Shown: positions 1 through 5,624, counted from the stretch's first letter. The stretch: 6,540 nt of DNA from Actinomycetota bacterium (GCA_013697465.1 JACCWU010000209.1:1-6540), one strand, 5' to 3'. Made by a program: numbers and translations. Notes: generated by a model from the sequence alone, not told the origin.

Positions 1-42
1 CTCGATCGGCATCCAGGCCGTCAAGCCTGCACGCCGATCGAG
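1..42. repeat. Two-tier inverted repeat downstream of aroF, possible terminator or intercistronic hairpin
   Basis: A perfect 10-bp inverted repeat pairs 1-10 (CTCGATCGGC) with 33-42 (GCCGATCGAG). Inside it a second 5-bp stem pairs 14-18 (CAGGC) with 25-29 (GCCTG) around a 6-nt loop. It lies 72 nt beyond the aroF stop in aroF's direction of transcription. There is no T-run on the visible side of the stem, so it is not a classical intrinsic terminator. It could still stop or stabilise transcripts, or be a palindromic repeat. The rest of 1-114 holds no gene I can support; short open frames run off the left edge but match nothing recognisable. Confidence 0.45.
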
Positions 43-114
43 CCGACCACGCTGCTTGGTGCATGCCCTCCCCGCGGGCACGCCCATTCGGAATCAACCA
101 TCTAGTGCCGCTCG

Positions 115-960
115 TCAACCGACGGTCTTGCCCATGAACGCGACGATCTTGACGATCTCGTCCGCGAAGCGCGCGAACTCGCCGACACGAATCTGCTGCG
201 GGCCGTCGCAGAGGGCGTCTTCCGGCTGCGGGTGCACCTCCACCATCACGCCGTCCGCGCCCGCGGCGACCGCCGCGCGCGCCAACGGGAGCACGAGATC
301 GCTGCGACCGGCCGCGTGCGAGGGATCGACGATCACCGGGAGGTGGGTCTCGCGCTTGAGAACCGGCACCGCCGAGAGGTCGAGCGTGTACCGCGTCGAG
401 CGCTCGAACGTCTTGATCCCGCGCTCGCAGAGGATGACGCGTTCGTTTCCCTCCTTGGCCACGTACTCCGCGGCCATCAGGTGCTCCTCGACCGTCGCGG
501 ACGGGGCGCGCTTCAGGAGGACCGGCTTGGGCACGCGCCCGACCTCCGCGAGCAGGTTGAAGTTCTGCATGTTGCGGGCGCCGATCTGGATGACGTCGGC
601 AATCGCGGCGACCTCCTCGACGTCACGGGGGTCGAGCAGCTCGGTGACGATCGGCAGGCCGGTCTCCTCGCGTGCCTCCGCGAGGATCTCGAGCCCCTTC
701 CTCCCGAGCCCCTGGAAAGCATAGGGAGACGTGCGAGGCTTGAACGCGCCTCCCCGGAGCACCGTCGCCCCCGCCGCGGCGACCGCGCGCGCGGTCTCGA
801 GCGTCTGCTCCCGCGTCTCGACCGTGCACGGGCCTGCGATCAGCCCGAAGAAGCCGTCGCCGATTCGCCGCCCGCGCACCTCGACGACCGTCGAGTCCGG
901 CGTCAGCTCGCGGCCGACGAGTCGGTACGGGAGGAGCTCAGGCGTGCCGGTGATCTCCAT
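115..960 (-). CDS. aroF: 3-deoxy-7-phosphoheptulonate (DAHP) synthase, type I-beta core only
   Basis: This cytoplasmic enzyme condenses phosphoenolpyruvate with erythrose 4-phosphate, the first committed step of the shikimate pathway. The 281-residue product is a TIM barrel with family motifs in order: AGPC (Cys45), RGGAFKPRTSPYAFQGLG from residue 69, QIGARNMQN near 125, LCERGIKTFE near 177, VDPSH (His215), VEVHP (Glu241) and CDG (Asp252). Cys45, His215, Glu241 and Asp252 match the family's four metal ligands. The usual LKRG reads LKRA here. The N-terminal ferredoxin-like regulatory domain found in Thermotoga-type enzymes (about 338 residues) is absent, giving a length like the archaeal core-only enzymes. 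I chose ATG 960. The frame stays open to a TTG at 1002, but those 14 codons are AT-richer than the gene, and a -10-like box (969-974) lies 8 nt before the ATG. It is divergent from trpS. Identity is firm; the start is less so. Confidence 0.93.
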   Translation of the reverse strand: MEITGTPELLPYRLVGRELTPDSTVVEVRGRRIGDGFFGLIAGPCTVETREQTLETARAVAAAGATVLRGGAFKPRTSPYAFQGLGRKGLEILAEAREETGLPIVTELLDPRDVEEVAAIADVIQIGARNMQNFNLLAEVGRVPKPVLLKRAPSATVEEHLMAAEYVAKEGNERVILCERGIKTFERSTRYTLDLSAVPVLKRETHLPVIVDPSHAAGRSDLVLPLARAAVAAGADGVMVEVHPQPEDALCDGPQQIRVGEFARFADEIVKIVAFMGKTVG

Positions 961-968
961 CTCGATTG

Positions 969-974
969 AGTCTA
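969..974 (-). promoter_or_regulatory. Putative -10 box for leaderless aroF transcript
   Basis: The minus strand reads TAGACT, matching TANNNT, and ends 8 nt before the ATG at 960. No Shine-Dalgarno sequence lies between box and start. This spacing puts the transcription start on or next to the start codon, as in leaderless actinobacterial genes. No convincing -35 element was found. Confidence 0.45.
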
Positions 975-1021
975 GTTGTGGGCCAAAGTCGACCAGAGAC
1001 AAGCTGGAAAGCCGCGGCGGC

Positions 1022-1040
1022 CCGACTGCGACGCAGTCGG
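1022..1040. repeat. Perfect 8-bp hairpin in the aroF-trpS divergent region
   Basis: CCGACTGC (1022-1029) and GCAGTCGG (1033-1040) are perfect inverted arms around a 3-nt loop. The element lies between divergent genes, so it is unlikely to be a terminator for either. It could be an operator-like palindrome or part of the trpS leader RNA. It contains no wobble or mismatch, so strand preference cannot be judged. Confidence 0.45.
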
Positions 1041-1053
1041 CTTCAGGGATTTT

Positions 1054-1093
1054 GCGCGATCAGGGATCGGCGCTAGCTGATTCCTGATCGCGC
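1054..1093 (+). promoter_or_regulatory. Long hairpin in trpS leader, candidate RNA switch
   Basis: Positions 1054-1071 pair with 1076-1093 around a GCTA loop. The outer 11 pairs are perfect, and the whole 18-bp stem closes with two G-U wobbles (1065/1082 and 1069/1078) when read as plus-strand RNA. On the minus strand these would be A-C mismatches, so the fold favours trpS-sense RNA. The 3' arm segment 1081-1088 is also complementary, with one G-U, to 1100-1107, which overlaps the trpS ribosome-binding site. The two pairings exclude each other. This would suit translational control, but no ligand or T-box motif is recognised. Confidence 0.4.
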
Positions 1094-1102
1094 GGGCCAA
1101 TC

Positions 1103-1108
1103 AGGGAG
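1103..1108 (+). promoter_or_regulatory. Ribosome-binding site of trpS
   Basis: AGGGAG lies 9 nt before the GTG at 1118 and supports that start. It sits in the third TCAGGGA copy of the leader (1043, 1060, 1101) and can be covered by pairing with 1081-1088. A weak local stem GGGA/TCCC (1104-1107 with 1111-1114) also encloses it. Confidence 0.6.
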
Positions 1109-1117
1109 AATCCCGAC

Positions 1118-2101
1118 GTGAGGATCTTCTCGGGCATACGGGCATCGGGCGACAAGACGCTCGGCAACTACAGCGGCGGCTATCGCCAGTATCGGGCGAC
1201 GCAGGAACAGGGTGAGGCGTTGTTCTGCATCGTCGATCTCCACTCCATCACGACCGCCTACGAGCCCGAGGGGCTTCGCGAGGCCACGCTGGCCGGGACG
1301 GCGATGCTCTTCGCGACCGGCATCGACCCCGAGCGGTCGATCGTCTTCGCCCAGAGCCACGTGCCTGCCCACGCCGAGGCGGCCTGGTTGCTCTCGGCCG
1401 CGACGAGCTTCGGCGAGCTCCGGCGGATGACGCAGTTCAAGGACAAGTCCACCGAGCAAGAGTTCGTGTCCGCGGGGCTCTTCACATACCCGGTGCTGAT
1501 GGCCGGCGACATCCTCCTCCACCAAACGGACATGGTCCCGATCGGGGATGACCAACGTCAGCATCTCGAGCTGACTCGGGACATTGCCGAGCGCTTCAAC
1601 GGCCGCTACGGGGAGACCTTCACCGTGCCGCAGGGGGTGTATCCGGAGGAGGGAGCCCGCATAAGGAATCTCCAGGAGCCGGAGCGCCTGATGTCAACCT
1701 CGGCCGGCAACCCGCAGGGTGTCGTTCGGATCGTCGACGAGCCCGACGTGATCCGAAAGAAGTTCAAGACCGCGGTCACCGACTCGGAGCGCGAGGTGCG
1801 CCATGACCCGGGCGCGAAGCCCGGTATCTCCAATCTCGTCGAGATCATGTCGGTCGCCACCGGCGGCTCACTCGGGGCTATCGAGGCGCGCTACGGCGAC
1901 TCCGGCTACGGGCAGTTCAAGGAGGATGTGGGCGAGGCGGTGGTCAAGCTCTTCGAGCCCATCCAGGAGCGGTACCGCGAGCTGCGAGCCGACGACAACG
2001 GGCTCAGGCGCCTGCTTGCCGACGGGGCCGAGAAAGCCCGGGAGTCCTCCGCGCCGACGCTCGCGGCGATGTACGAGCGCATGGGCTTCGTCAGGCTGTA
2101 G
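1118..2101 (+). CDS. trpS: Tryptophanyl-tRNA synthetase
   Basis: This cytoplasmic class I synthetase charges tRNA-Trp with tryptophan using ATP. At 327 residues it has the normal bacterial length. SGIRASGDKTLGNY at residues 5-18 carries the HIGH-equivalent TLGN (14-17). Residues 128-147 hold the indole-pocket segment LMAGDILL (Met128, Asp131 by analogy with the Bacillus-type enzyme) and VPIGDDQRQHLELTRD. The KMSKS-equivalent at 191-195 reads LMSTS, followed by AGNPQG, so both lysines of the textbook motif are missing; Arg190 precedes it. The conserved VTDSEREVRHDPGAKPGISNL block follows from residue 220, in two parts around Arg228. The GTG start has an AGGGAG site 9 nt upstream. The leader is unusually structured. 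The 3' end overlaps the convergent pseudouridine synthase gene by 11 bp. Identity is secure. Confidence 0.95.
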   Translation: MRIFSGIRASGDKTLGNYSGGYRQYRATQEQGEALFCIVDLHSITTAYEPEGLREATLAGTAMLFATGIDPERSIVFAQSHVPAHAEAAWLLSAATSFGELRRMTQFKDKSTEQEFVSAGLFTYPVLMAGDILLHQTDMVPIGDDQRQHLELTRDIAERFNGRYGETFTVPQGVYPEEGARIRNLQEPERLMSTSAGNPQGVVRIVDEPDVIRKKFKTAVTDSEREVRHDPGAKPGISNLVEIMSVATGGSLGAIEARYGDSGYGQFKEDVGEAVVKLFEPIQERYRELRADDNGLRRLLADGAEKARESSAPTLAAMYERMGFVRL

Positions 2102-2795
2102 CGAGTCGCCGCAGCTGCGCCACTTCGTCGTCCGTCAGCTCGCGCCACTCACCAGGCGCCAGGTCTCCGAGGTCGAGTCCCGCGTACCGGCTCCGGTGGA
2201 GGTGTCGGACGGGATGGCCGACCGCCTCGCACATCCGCTTCACCTGGTGCTTGCGGCCTTCGTGGAGGACGAGCTCGACGCGGCTCGACTCCCCGCCGGG
2301 TCGAAGCACCCGGCCGCGCGCGGGCGCGGTCCGGCCGTCTTCGAGCTCGATGCCCTCGCGGAGTGACCGGAGCGCCTCTTCGCCCGGGTTGCCCTCGACC
2401 TCCGCTTCGTACACCTTCTCCACGCCGTAGCGCGGGTGCGCTAGGCGATGAGCCAGCGGCCCGTCGTTGGTCAGCAGAAGGACGCCGGTCGTGTCGGCGT
2501 CGAGGCGACCGACGGGGACGACGCGGGTCGCGTGATCCACGAGATCGACGACGGTCTGCCGTCCCTGCGGGTCGCGCGCAGTCGTCACGACGCCGGCTGG
2601 CTTGTGGAGCAGCACGTACGCCAGAGGCTGCGGTTCGATCTGGCGGCCGTCGACCTCGACCACGTCTCGAGAGCCGACCCTCGTCGAGAGCTCGCCGGGC
2701 GCACCGTTCACGCGGACGCGGCCCGCGAGGATCAGCTCGTCCGCCCGCCGCCGCGAGGCTACCCCTGCCCGTGCGAGGAAGGCGTTCAGCCGCAT
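2091..2795 (-). CDS. rluB: Ribosomal large-subunit pseudouridine synthase, RluB/RsuA family
   Basis: The enzyme isomerises a specific uridine in rRNA to pseudouridine during ribosome maturation; RluB of Escherichia coli acts on 23S rRNA. The 234-residue product has an N-terminal S4 RNA-binding domain (about 1-47, RLNAFLARAGVASRRRADEL), then the catalytic domain from about residue 58. The signature GRLDADTTGVLLLTND carries the catalytic Asp99, and a C-terminal HEGRKHQVKRM block is typical of the family. The gene belongs to the scpA-scpB-rluB neighbourhood common in many bacteria, but is separated here from scpB by the oppositely oriented peptidase gene. The ATG at 2795 gives the expected S4 start. 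No good Shine-Dalgarno is seen; AAGAAT 6 nt upstream is an imperfect -10 match. RluB rather than another RsuA-family member is inferred from context. Confidence 0.9.
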   Translation of the reverse strand: MRLNAFLARAGVASRRRADELILAGRVRVNGAPGELSTRVGSRDVVEVDGRQIEPQPLAYVLLHKPAGVVTTARDPQGRQTVVDLVDHATRVVPVGRLDADTTGVLLLTNDGPLAHRLAHPRYGVEKVYEAEVEGNPGEEALRSLREGIELEDGRTAPARGRVLRPGGESSRVELVLHEGRKHQVKRMCEAVGHPVRHLHRSRYAGLDLGDLAPGEWRELTDDEVAQLRRLATA

Positions 2796-2814
2796 CGGCG
2801 CATTCTTGCCTGGG

Positions 2815-2820
2815 TAGGGT
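2815..2820 (+). promoter_or_regulatory. Putative -10 box for leaderless M29 aminopeptidase transcript
   Basis: TAGGGT matches TANNNT and ends 7 nt before the GTG at 2828, the spacing expected if transcription begins at the start codon. It lies in the 32-bp gap shared with divergent rluB. The same bases could be a weak ribosome-binding site (AGGGT), so promoter function is not certain. Confidence 0.4.
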
Positions 2821-2827
2821 TTGGGCC

Positions 2828-4030
2828 GTGGGCCAGATCGACGAGTGGACCGACAGGATCGCGGAGCTGGCGGTCTACGGAGCGAACGTCCAGCCGGGGC
2901 AGCTCGTCGCCGTTACGAGCTACATCGGCAAGGAGGAGCTCACGCGGAAGGTCGCTCATGCCGCCTATCTGAGAGGCGCCAAGTTCGTCGACGTCGTCTA
3001 CTTCGACCAGTGGGTGAAGCGCGAGCGGATCGCGCATGCCGCCGAGGAGTCGCTCGACTACATCCCACCGTGGATGTCGGAGCGCCTCCGCCATCTCTCC
3101 GACGAGCATGCCGCCCGCATCACGCTCTCCGGGTCGCAGGCCCCCGAGGCGCTCGAAGGCCTCGACCCGTCACGCGCCGGGCGAGACCTTCTGCCCTACC
3201 TTCCGGAGACCGGCGACGTGGTGAACAAGCGGACGACCAGCTGGTGCATCGTCCCGGCCCCCACACGACCGTGGGCGGAGGCGGTCTACCCGGATCTGCC
3301 GCCCGACGAGGCGTACGAGCGCCTCTGGGAGGTGGTGGCACACATCTGCCGGCTCGATGCCGAAGATCCCGCAACTGCTTGGGCAGAGCGGGTCGCCGTG
3401 CTCAAGGCGAACGCCGATCGCCTGACGGAGCGGCGGTTCGACGCCGTCCGGCTGCACGGCCCGGGAACCGACGTGACCATCGGCCTCCTGCCCTCCTCCG
3501 AATGGCATGCGGGCGACTTCACGACGGTCGACGGTCTCCGCCACACGCCGAACATCCCGACTGAGGAAGCGTTCACGACTCCGGATCCGGCTCGGGTCGA
3601 CGGCCATGTGAGCGCGACGATGCCGCTCGAGCTTTTCGGCACCTCGATCACGGGAATCCGGGTCGAGTTCTCGGAGGGCCGGGCCGTGAAGATCGATGCG
3701 GAGAAGGGCGCCGAGACGCTTCGCGCGGTGGCCTCGAAGGACGACGGAGCGAGCCGGCTCGGGGAGATCGCGCTCGTGGACGGCGAGGGCCGCATCGGCC
3801 CTCTCGAGACCGTCTTCCTCAACACGTTGATCGACGAGAACGCCGCGAGCCACATCGCACTCGGCAACGGATACGAGTCGCCGGTTGCGGACGAAGCCGA
3901 CAAGGCGCGCATCAATCGGAGCCGCGTCCACGTCGATTTCATGATCGGGAGCCCTGAGCTCGCCGTGGACGGCATCACCCGTGACGGAGACACCGTTCCG
4001 GTGCTGCGCGACGGCCGCTGGCAGGTCTAG
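2828..4030 (+). CDS. M29-family (AmpS/PepS/AmpT-type) metallo-aminopeptidase
   Basis: The product is a 400-residue cytoplasmic aminopeptidase that removes N-terminal residues from peptides with a two-metal centre, probably in peptide recycling. The length is usual for peptidase family M29 (about 410). Hallmarks are NIPTEEAFTTPD at 242-253 (metal or catalytic Glu246/Glu247), LGEIALVD (Glu313), LIDENAASHIALGNGY (His342, Tyr349) and SRVHVDFMIG (His368, Asp370), so all expected ligand segments are present. There is no signal peptide or membrane segment. The frame is open back to 2363, but that stretch is antisense to rluB and off-family; GTG 2828 gives a normal M29 N-terminus (GQIDEWTDRIAELAVYGANV). 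It is divergent from rluB and interrupts the minus-strand scpB-rluB order. Substrate preference cannot be read from sequence. Confidence 0.92.
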   Translation: MGQIDEWTDRIAELAVYGANVQPGQLVAVTSYIGKEELTRKVAHAAYLRGAKFVDVVYFDQWVKRERIAHAAEESLDYIPPWMSERLRHLSDEHAARITLSGSQAPEALEGLDPSRAGRDLLPYLPETGDVVNKRTTSWCIVPAPTRPWAEAVYPDLPPDEAYERLWEVVAHICRLDAEDPATAWAERVAVLKANADRLTERRFDAVRLHGPGTDVTIGLLPSSEWHAGDFTTVDGLRHTPNIPTEEAFTTPDPARVDGHVSATMPLELFGTSITGIRVEFSEGRAVKIDAEKGAETLRAVASKDDGASRLGEIALVDGEGRIGPLETVFLNTLIDENAASHIALGNGYESPVADEADKARINRSRVHVDFMIGSPELAVDGITRDGDTVPVLRDGRWQV

Positions 4031-4043
4031 CGTGGGCTCCTGA

Positions 4044-4059
4044 CGTCGCAGGGGCGACG
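4044..4059 (+). repeat. Small GC hairpin just after the aminopeptidase stop
   Basis: CGTCGC (4044-4049) and GCGACG (4054-4059) form a 6-bp stem with an AGGG loop, starting 13 nt after the stop codon. It could act as a 3' stabiliser or U-tract-less terminator. Its 3' arm overlaps the outer arm of the larger inverted repeat at 4053-4149, so the two folds compete. Confidence 0.35.
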
Positions 4060-4149
4060 CTCGCAAGCGAGGCAAGGGCTCGGCGCGCAGGACAGTACAT
4101 CCAGTACGGACAAGCGTCGAGCCCGCAGGATCGCGCCGCGAGCGTCGTC
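4053..4149 (+). repeat. Nested inverted repeat in convergent intergenic region (structured RNA or palindromic repeat)
   Basis: An outer 10-bp perfect stem pairs 4055-4064 (CGACGCTCGC) with 4138-4147. An inner 11-bp stem pairs 4076-4086 (GGGCTCGGCGC) with 4114-4124 (GCGTCGAGCCC), with a single G-U wobble (4083/4117) in plus-strand RNA. The apical region carries two CAGTAC copies 9 nt apart (4093, 4102). GCAGGA follows each inner arm (4087, 4125). The element fills the gap between the aminopeptidase and scpB 3' ends. Nothing in it looks protein-coding with confidence. It may be a 3' UTR structure, a small RNA or a dispersed palindromic repeat. Confidence 0.5.
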
Positions 4150-4171
4150 AGCCGGTCGTCCAGGAGATAAA

Positions 4172-4197
4172 CACGAGCCCGGCTCCGCCGGCTTGTG
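4172..4197 (+). repeat. Second hairpin near the scpB end of the convergent intergenic region
   Basis: CACGAGCCCGGC (4172-4183) pairs with GCCGGCTTGTG (4187-4197) around a TCC loop, with one bulged C and one G-U wobble favouring plus-strand RNA. It is the last strong stem before the scpB stop at 4219. No T-tract follows in either direction. It may end or block transcription arriving from the aminopeptidase gene. A competing pairing 4186-4191 with 4203-4208 is possible. Confidence 0.35.
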
Positions 4198-4218
4198 GGC
4201 GACCGGCGGCCTGCGGCG

Positions 4219-4821
4219 TCAGGAAGCGCGGGCCTCTGCGACCTCGATGAGCCGTGACCGCAGCTCGTCTTCCGTCGCGCCGAGATCGTCGAGACGAGGC
4301 AGCGCAGCCAGGCTCTCGAGCCCGAAGACGCGCTCGAAGAGCGGCGTCGTGCGGTAGCGGATCGCGCCACCGGGACCGCTTTCGCGGCCGGCCTCGGCGA
4401 TGAGACCGCGTTCCACGAGGCTCGCGACGGCCGAGTCCGCGGCAACGCCTCGAATCCGCGCGATCTCGGGCCGCGAGCACGGGCCGAGATAGGCGACGAT
4501 CGCAAGGGTTTCGAGCGCAGCCTGCGAGACCCCACGCTCGACGGGTCGCTCGAAGAGCCGCGCGCAGGCGTCTGCGGCGTCTCGGGAGGCGCGGAACGCA
4601 TAGCCGCCGGCGACCTGCTCGAGCACGATCCCGCTCCGTCCTTCGCGATACCGCTCGCCGAGCAGCCTCAGTGCGGTCTCGACCCGCTCGGGATCGTCCA
4701 CGGTCGCGTCGGCGAGCTCCGAGACGGACAGAGGAGCTGACGCCACGACGAGCAACGCCTCGACGGTGTGCGCGAGGCGGTCGACCGGATTCTGGGCAAT
4801 CAGGCGGAGCGGGCTGTCCAC
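4219..4821 (-). CDS. scpB: Segregation and condensation protein B
   Basis: ScpB is the dimeric winged-helix (kite) subunit of the SMC-ScpA-ScpB condensin, which organises and helps segregate the chromosome on the nucleoid. The 200-residue product has an N-terminal winged helix (about 15-80, EALLVVASAPLSVSELA and GGYAFRAS) and a second one (about 98-170) with the conserved SQAALETLAIVAYLGPCSR, EIARIRGV and VERGLI segments, then TTPLFERVFGLESLAALPRL. The C-terminal tail is short and acidic. The GTG start at 4821 lies inside the 3' end of scpA (22-bp overlap), with a good AAAGGA ribosome-binding site 7 nt upstream. Together these indicate one operon with translational coupling. Its 3' side faces the convergent M29 gene. 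Identity is firm from sequence and neighbour. Confidence 0.94.
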   Translation of the reverse strand: MDSPLRLIAQNPVDRLAHTVEALLVVASAPLSVSELADATVDDPERVETALRLLGERYREGRSGIVLEQVAGGYAFRASRDAADACARLFERPVERGVSQAALETLAIVAYLGPCSRPEIARIRGVAADSAVASLVERGLIAEAGRESGPGGAIRYRTTPLFERVFGLESLAALPRLDDLGATEDELRSRLIEVAEARAS

Positions 4822-5573
4822 GCGGGGATCCTTTCTTCGTCGGCTCTCGAGACTCGTATCGGGGTGAAGGGCGCCGCCTGGCTCAGCGCGATCTCGCCGG
4901 ACTTGCGGAGCTCGAGCAGGGCGAGGAAGGCCACCGCCTGCTCCACCCGAGACAGGCCAGCGACCTCGGTATCGAAGTCGAAGCGGCGGCGTCTGGCGAG
5001 CAGCGCGCGAAAGCGCTCGAGGAACTGGGTGACGGGTGGGAAGCGAAGGGCCATGTGGCTCAGCGACACGTTCGGCGGGGGAACCGCCAACCCTCGCAGC
5101 GCGTCTGCAAGCGCAGAGGCGCTCTGGTCGGCAAGCCGTCGCTCGATCCGCGGTGCGAGCGGAGCGGGCCCGAGCCGAAAGAACCGCTCGCTCTCGGCGG
5201 CGAGCCGTTCAACGAGCCACGCAGCCGCCTCTTTCATCCGCCGATACTCGGCGAGCCGGCGCGCGAGCTCTTCCGCGGCCTCCTCGGGCTCGAGCTCGTC
5301 GAGCTCGGCGGCCTCCTCGGGGAAGAGCGCACGCGCCTTGAGCTCGAGGAGCGCCGAGATGAGGACGAGGAACTCGCCGCACGCCTCGAGATCGACCTCG
5401 TCTCGGTCAGCGAGATGCTCGAGGAACGCGAGGACGATCCCGGCGACGTCGATCTCGCGCGGCTCGATCTCCTCTTTCAGGAGCAGGGTCAGGAGAAGAT
5501 CGAAGGGCCCTTCGAAGGCGTCGAGGTCCAGCTCGAGGTCGCGGACCGCCGGCCGAGGGTGGAGCGCGGGCAC
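4800..5573 (-). CDS. scpA: Segregation and condensation protein A (kleisin)
   Basis: ScpA is the kleisin that bridges the SMC ATPase heads and binds the ScpB dimer. The 257-residue product is of usual length. It shows the diagnostic N-terminal block FEGPFDLLLTLLLKEEIEP at 20-38, a helical region with ELKARALFPEE near 77-87, a very acidic linker (about 86-107) and a C-terminal winged helix (about 205-240) with SRVEQAVAFLALLELRKSGEI. A short tail follows, PFTPIRVSRADEERIP and a few more residues. GTG 5573 is the first start giving the family N-terminus. It has no Shine-Dalgarno at a workable distance, but a TAGCCT box ends 7 nt upstream, suggesting a leaderless message from its own promoter. 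The 51-bp gap to the upstream regulator gene supports this. It overlaps scpB downstream. Confidence 0.94.
   Translation of the reverse strand: MPALHPRPAVRDLELDLDAFEGPFDLLLTLLLKEEIEPREIDVAGIVLAFLEHLADRDEVDLEACGEFLVLISALLELKARALFPEEAAELDELEPEEAAEELARRLAEYRRMKEAAAWLVERLAAESERFFRLGPAPLAPRIERRLADQSASALADALRGLAVPPPNVSLSHMALRFPPVTQFLERFRALLARRRRFDFDTEVAGLSRVEQAVAFLALLELRKSGEIALSQAAPFTPIRVSRADEERIPAWTARSA
4829..4834 (-). promoter_or_regulatory. Ribosome-binding site of scpB
   Basis: The minus strand reads AAAGGA 7 nt before the GTG at 4821, inside the scpA coding region. It decides the scpB start and fits re-initiation within an scpA-scpB message. Confidence 0.6.
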
Positions 5574-5580
5574 GCGGCGC

Positions 5581-5590
5581 AGGCTAGCCT
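5581..5590 (-). promoter_or_regulatory. Putative scpA -10 box within a 10-bp palindrome
   Basis: On the minus strand TAGCCT (5581-5586) matches TANNNT and ends 7 nt before the scpA GTG, consistent with a leaderless transcript. The box lies inside AGGCTAGCCT (5581-5590), a perfect 10-bp palindrome that could be a protein-binding site, although short GC-rich palindromes also occur by chance. No clear -35 element is seen. Confidence 0.4.
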
Positions 5591-5624
5591 CGCCGCCGGA
5601 CGCGCCGGAGCGCGAGCACTTCCG

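Noticed and set aside
1..114. tRNA or tmRNA 3' end
   Set aside because: There is no T-arm consensus, no cloverleaf pairing and no properly placed CCA; the stem is a plain hairpin.
232..969. Plus-strand open frame of 245 residues opposite aroF
   Set aside because: The Arg/His/Asp-rich composition is typical of antisense frames in GC-rich DNA, while aroF has complete motifs on the other strand.
961..1002. Upstream TTG start adding 14 residues to aroF
   Set aside because: The codons are AT-richer at third positions than the gene, there is no ribosome-binding site, and the added residues match no part of the family N-terminus.
1003..1117. Trp-codon leader peptide or T-box controlling trpS
   Set aside because: There is only one TGG and no tandem Trp codons, no T-box consensus, and no U-tract after the hairpin.
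2363..2827. N-terminal extension of the M29 aminopeptidase frame
   Set aside because: It is antisense to the well-supported pseudouridine synthase gene and gives Arg/Pro/Ser-rich sequence typical of a shadow frame.
3170..4075. Minus-strand open frames opposite the M29 gene
   Set aside because: They have antisense composition and no recognisable motif; the plus-strand gene carries all the metal-ligand segments.
3975..4601. Minus-strand frame through the 4031-4218 gap, giving a short Cys-containing run around 4080-4120
   Set aside because: It overlaps scpB in another frame and the M29 gene end. The Cys run falls on the inverted repeat, so its residues are better explained by the palindrome.
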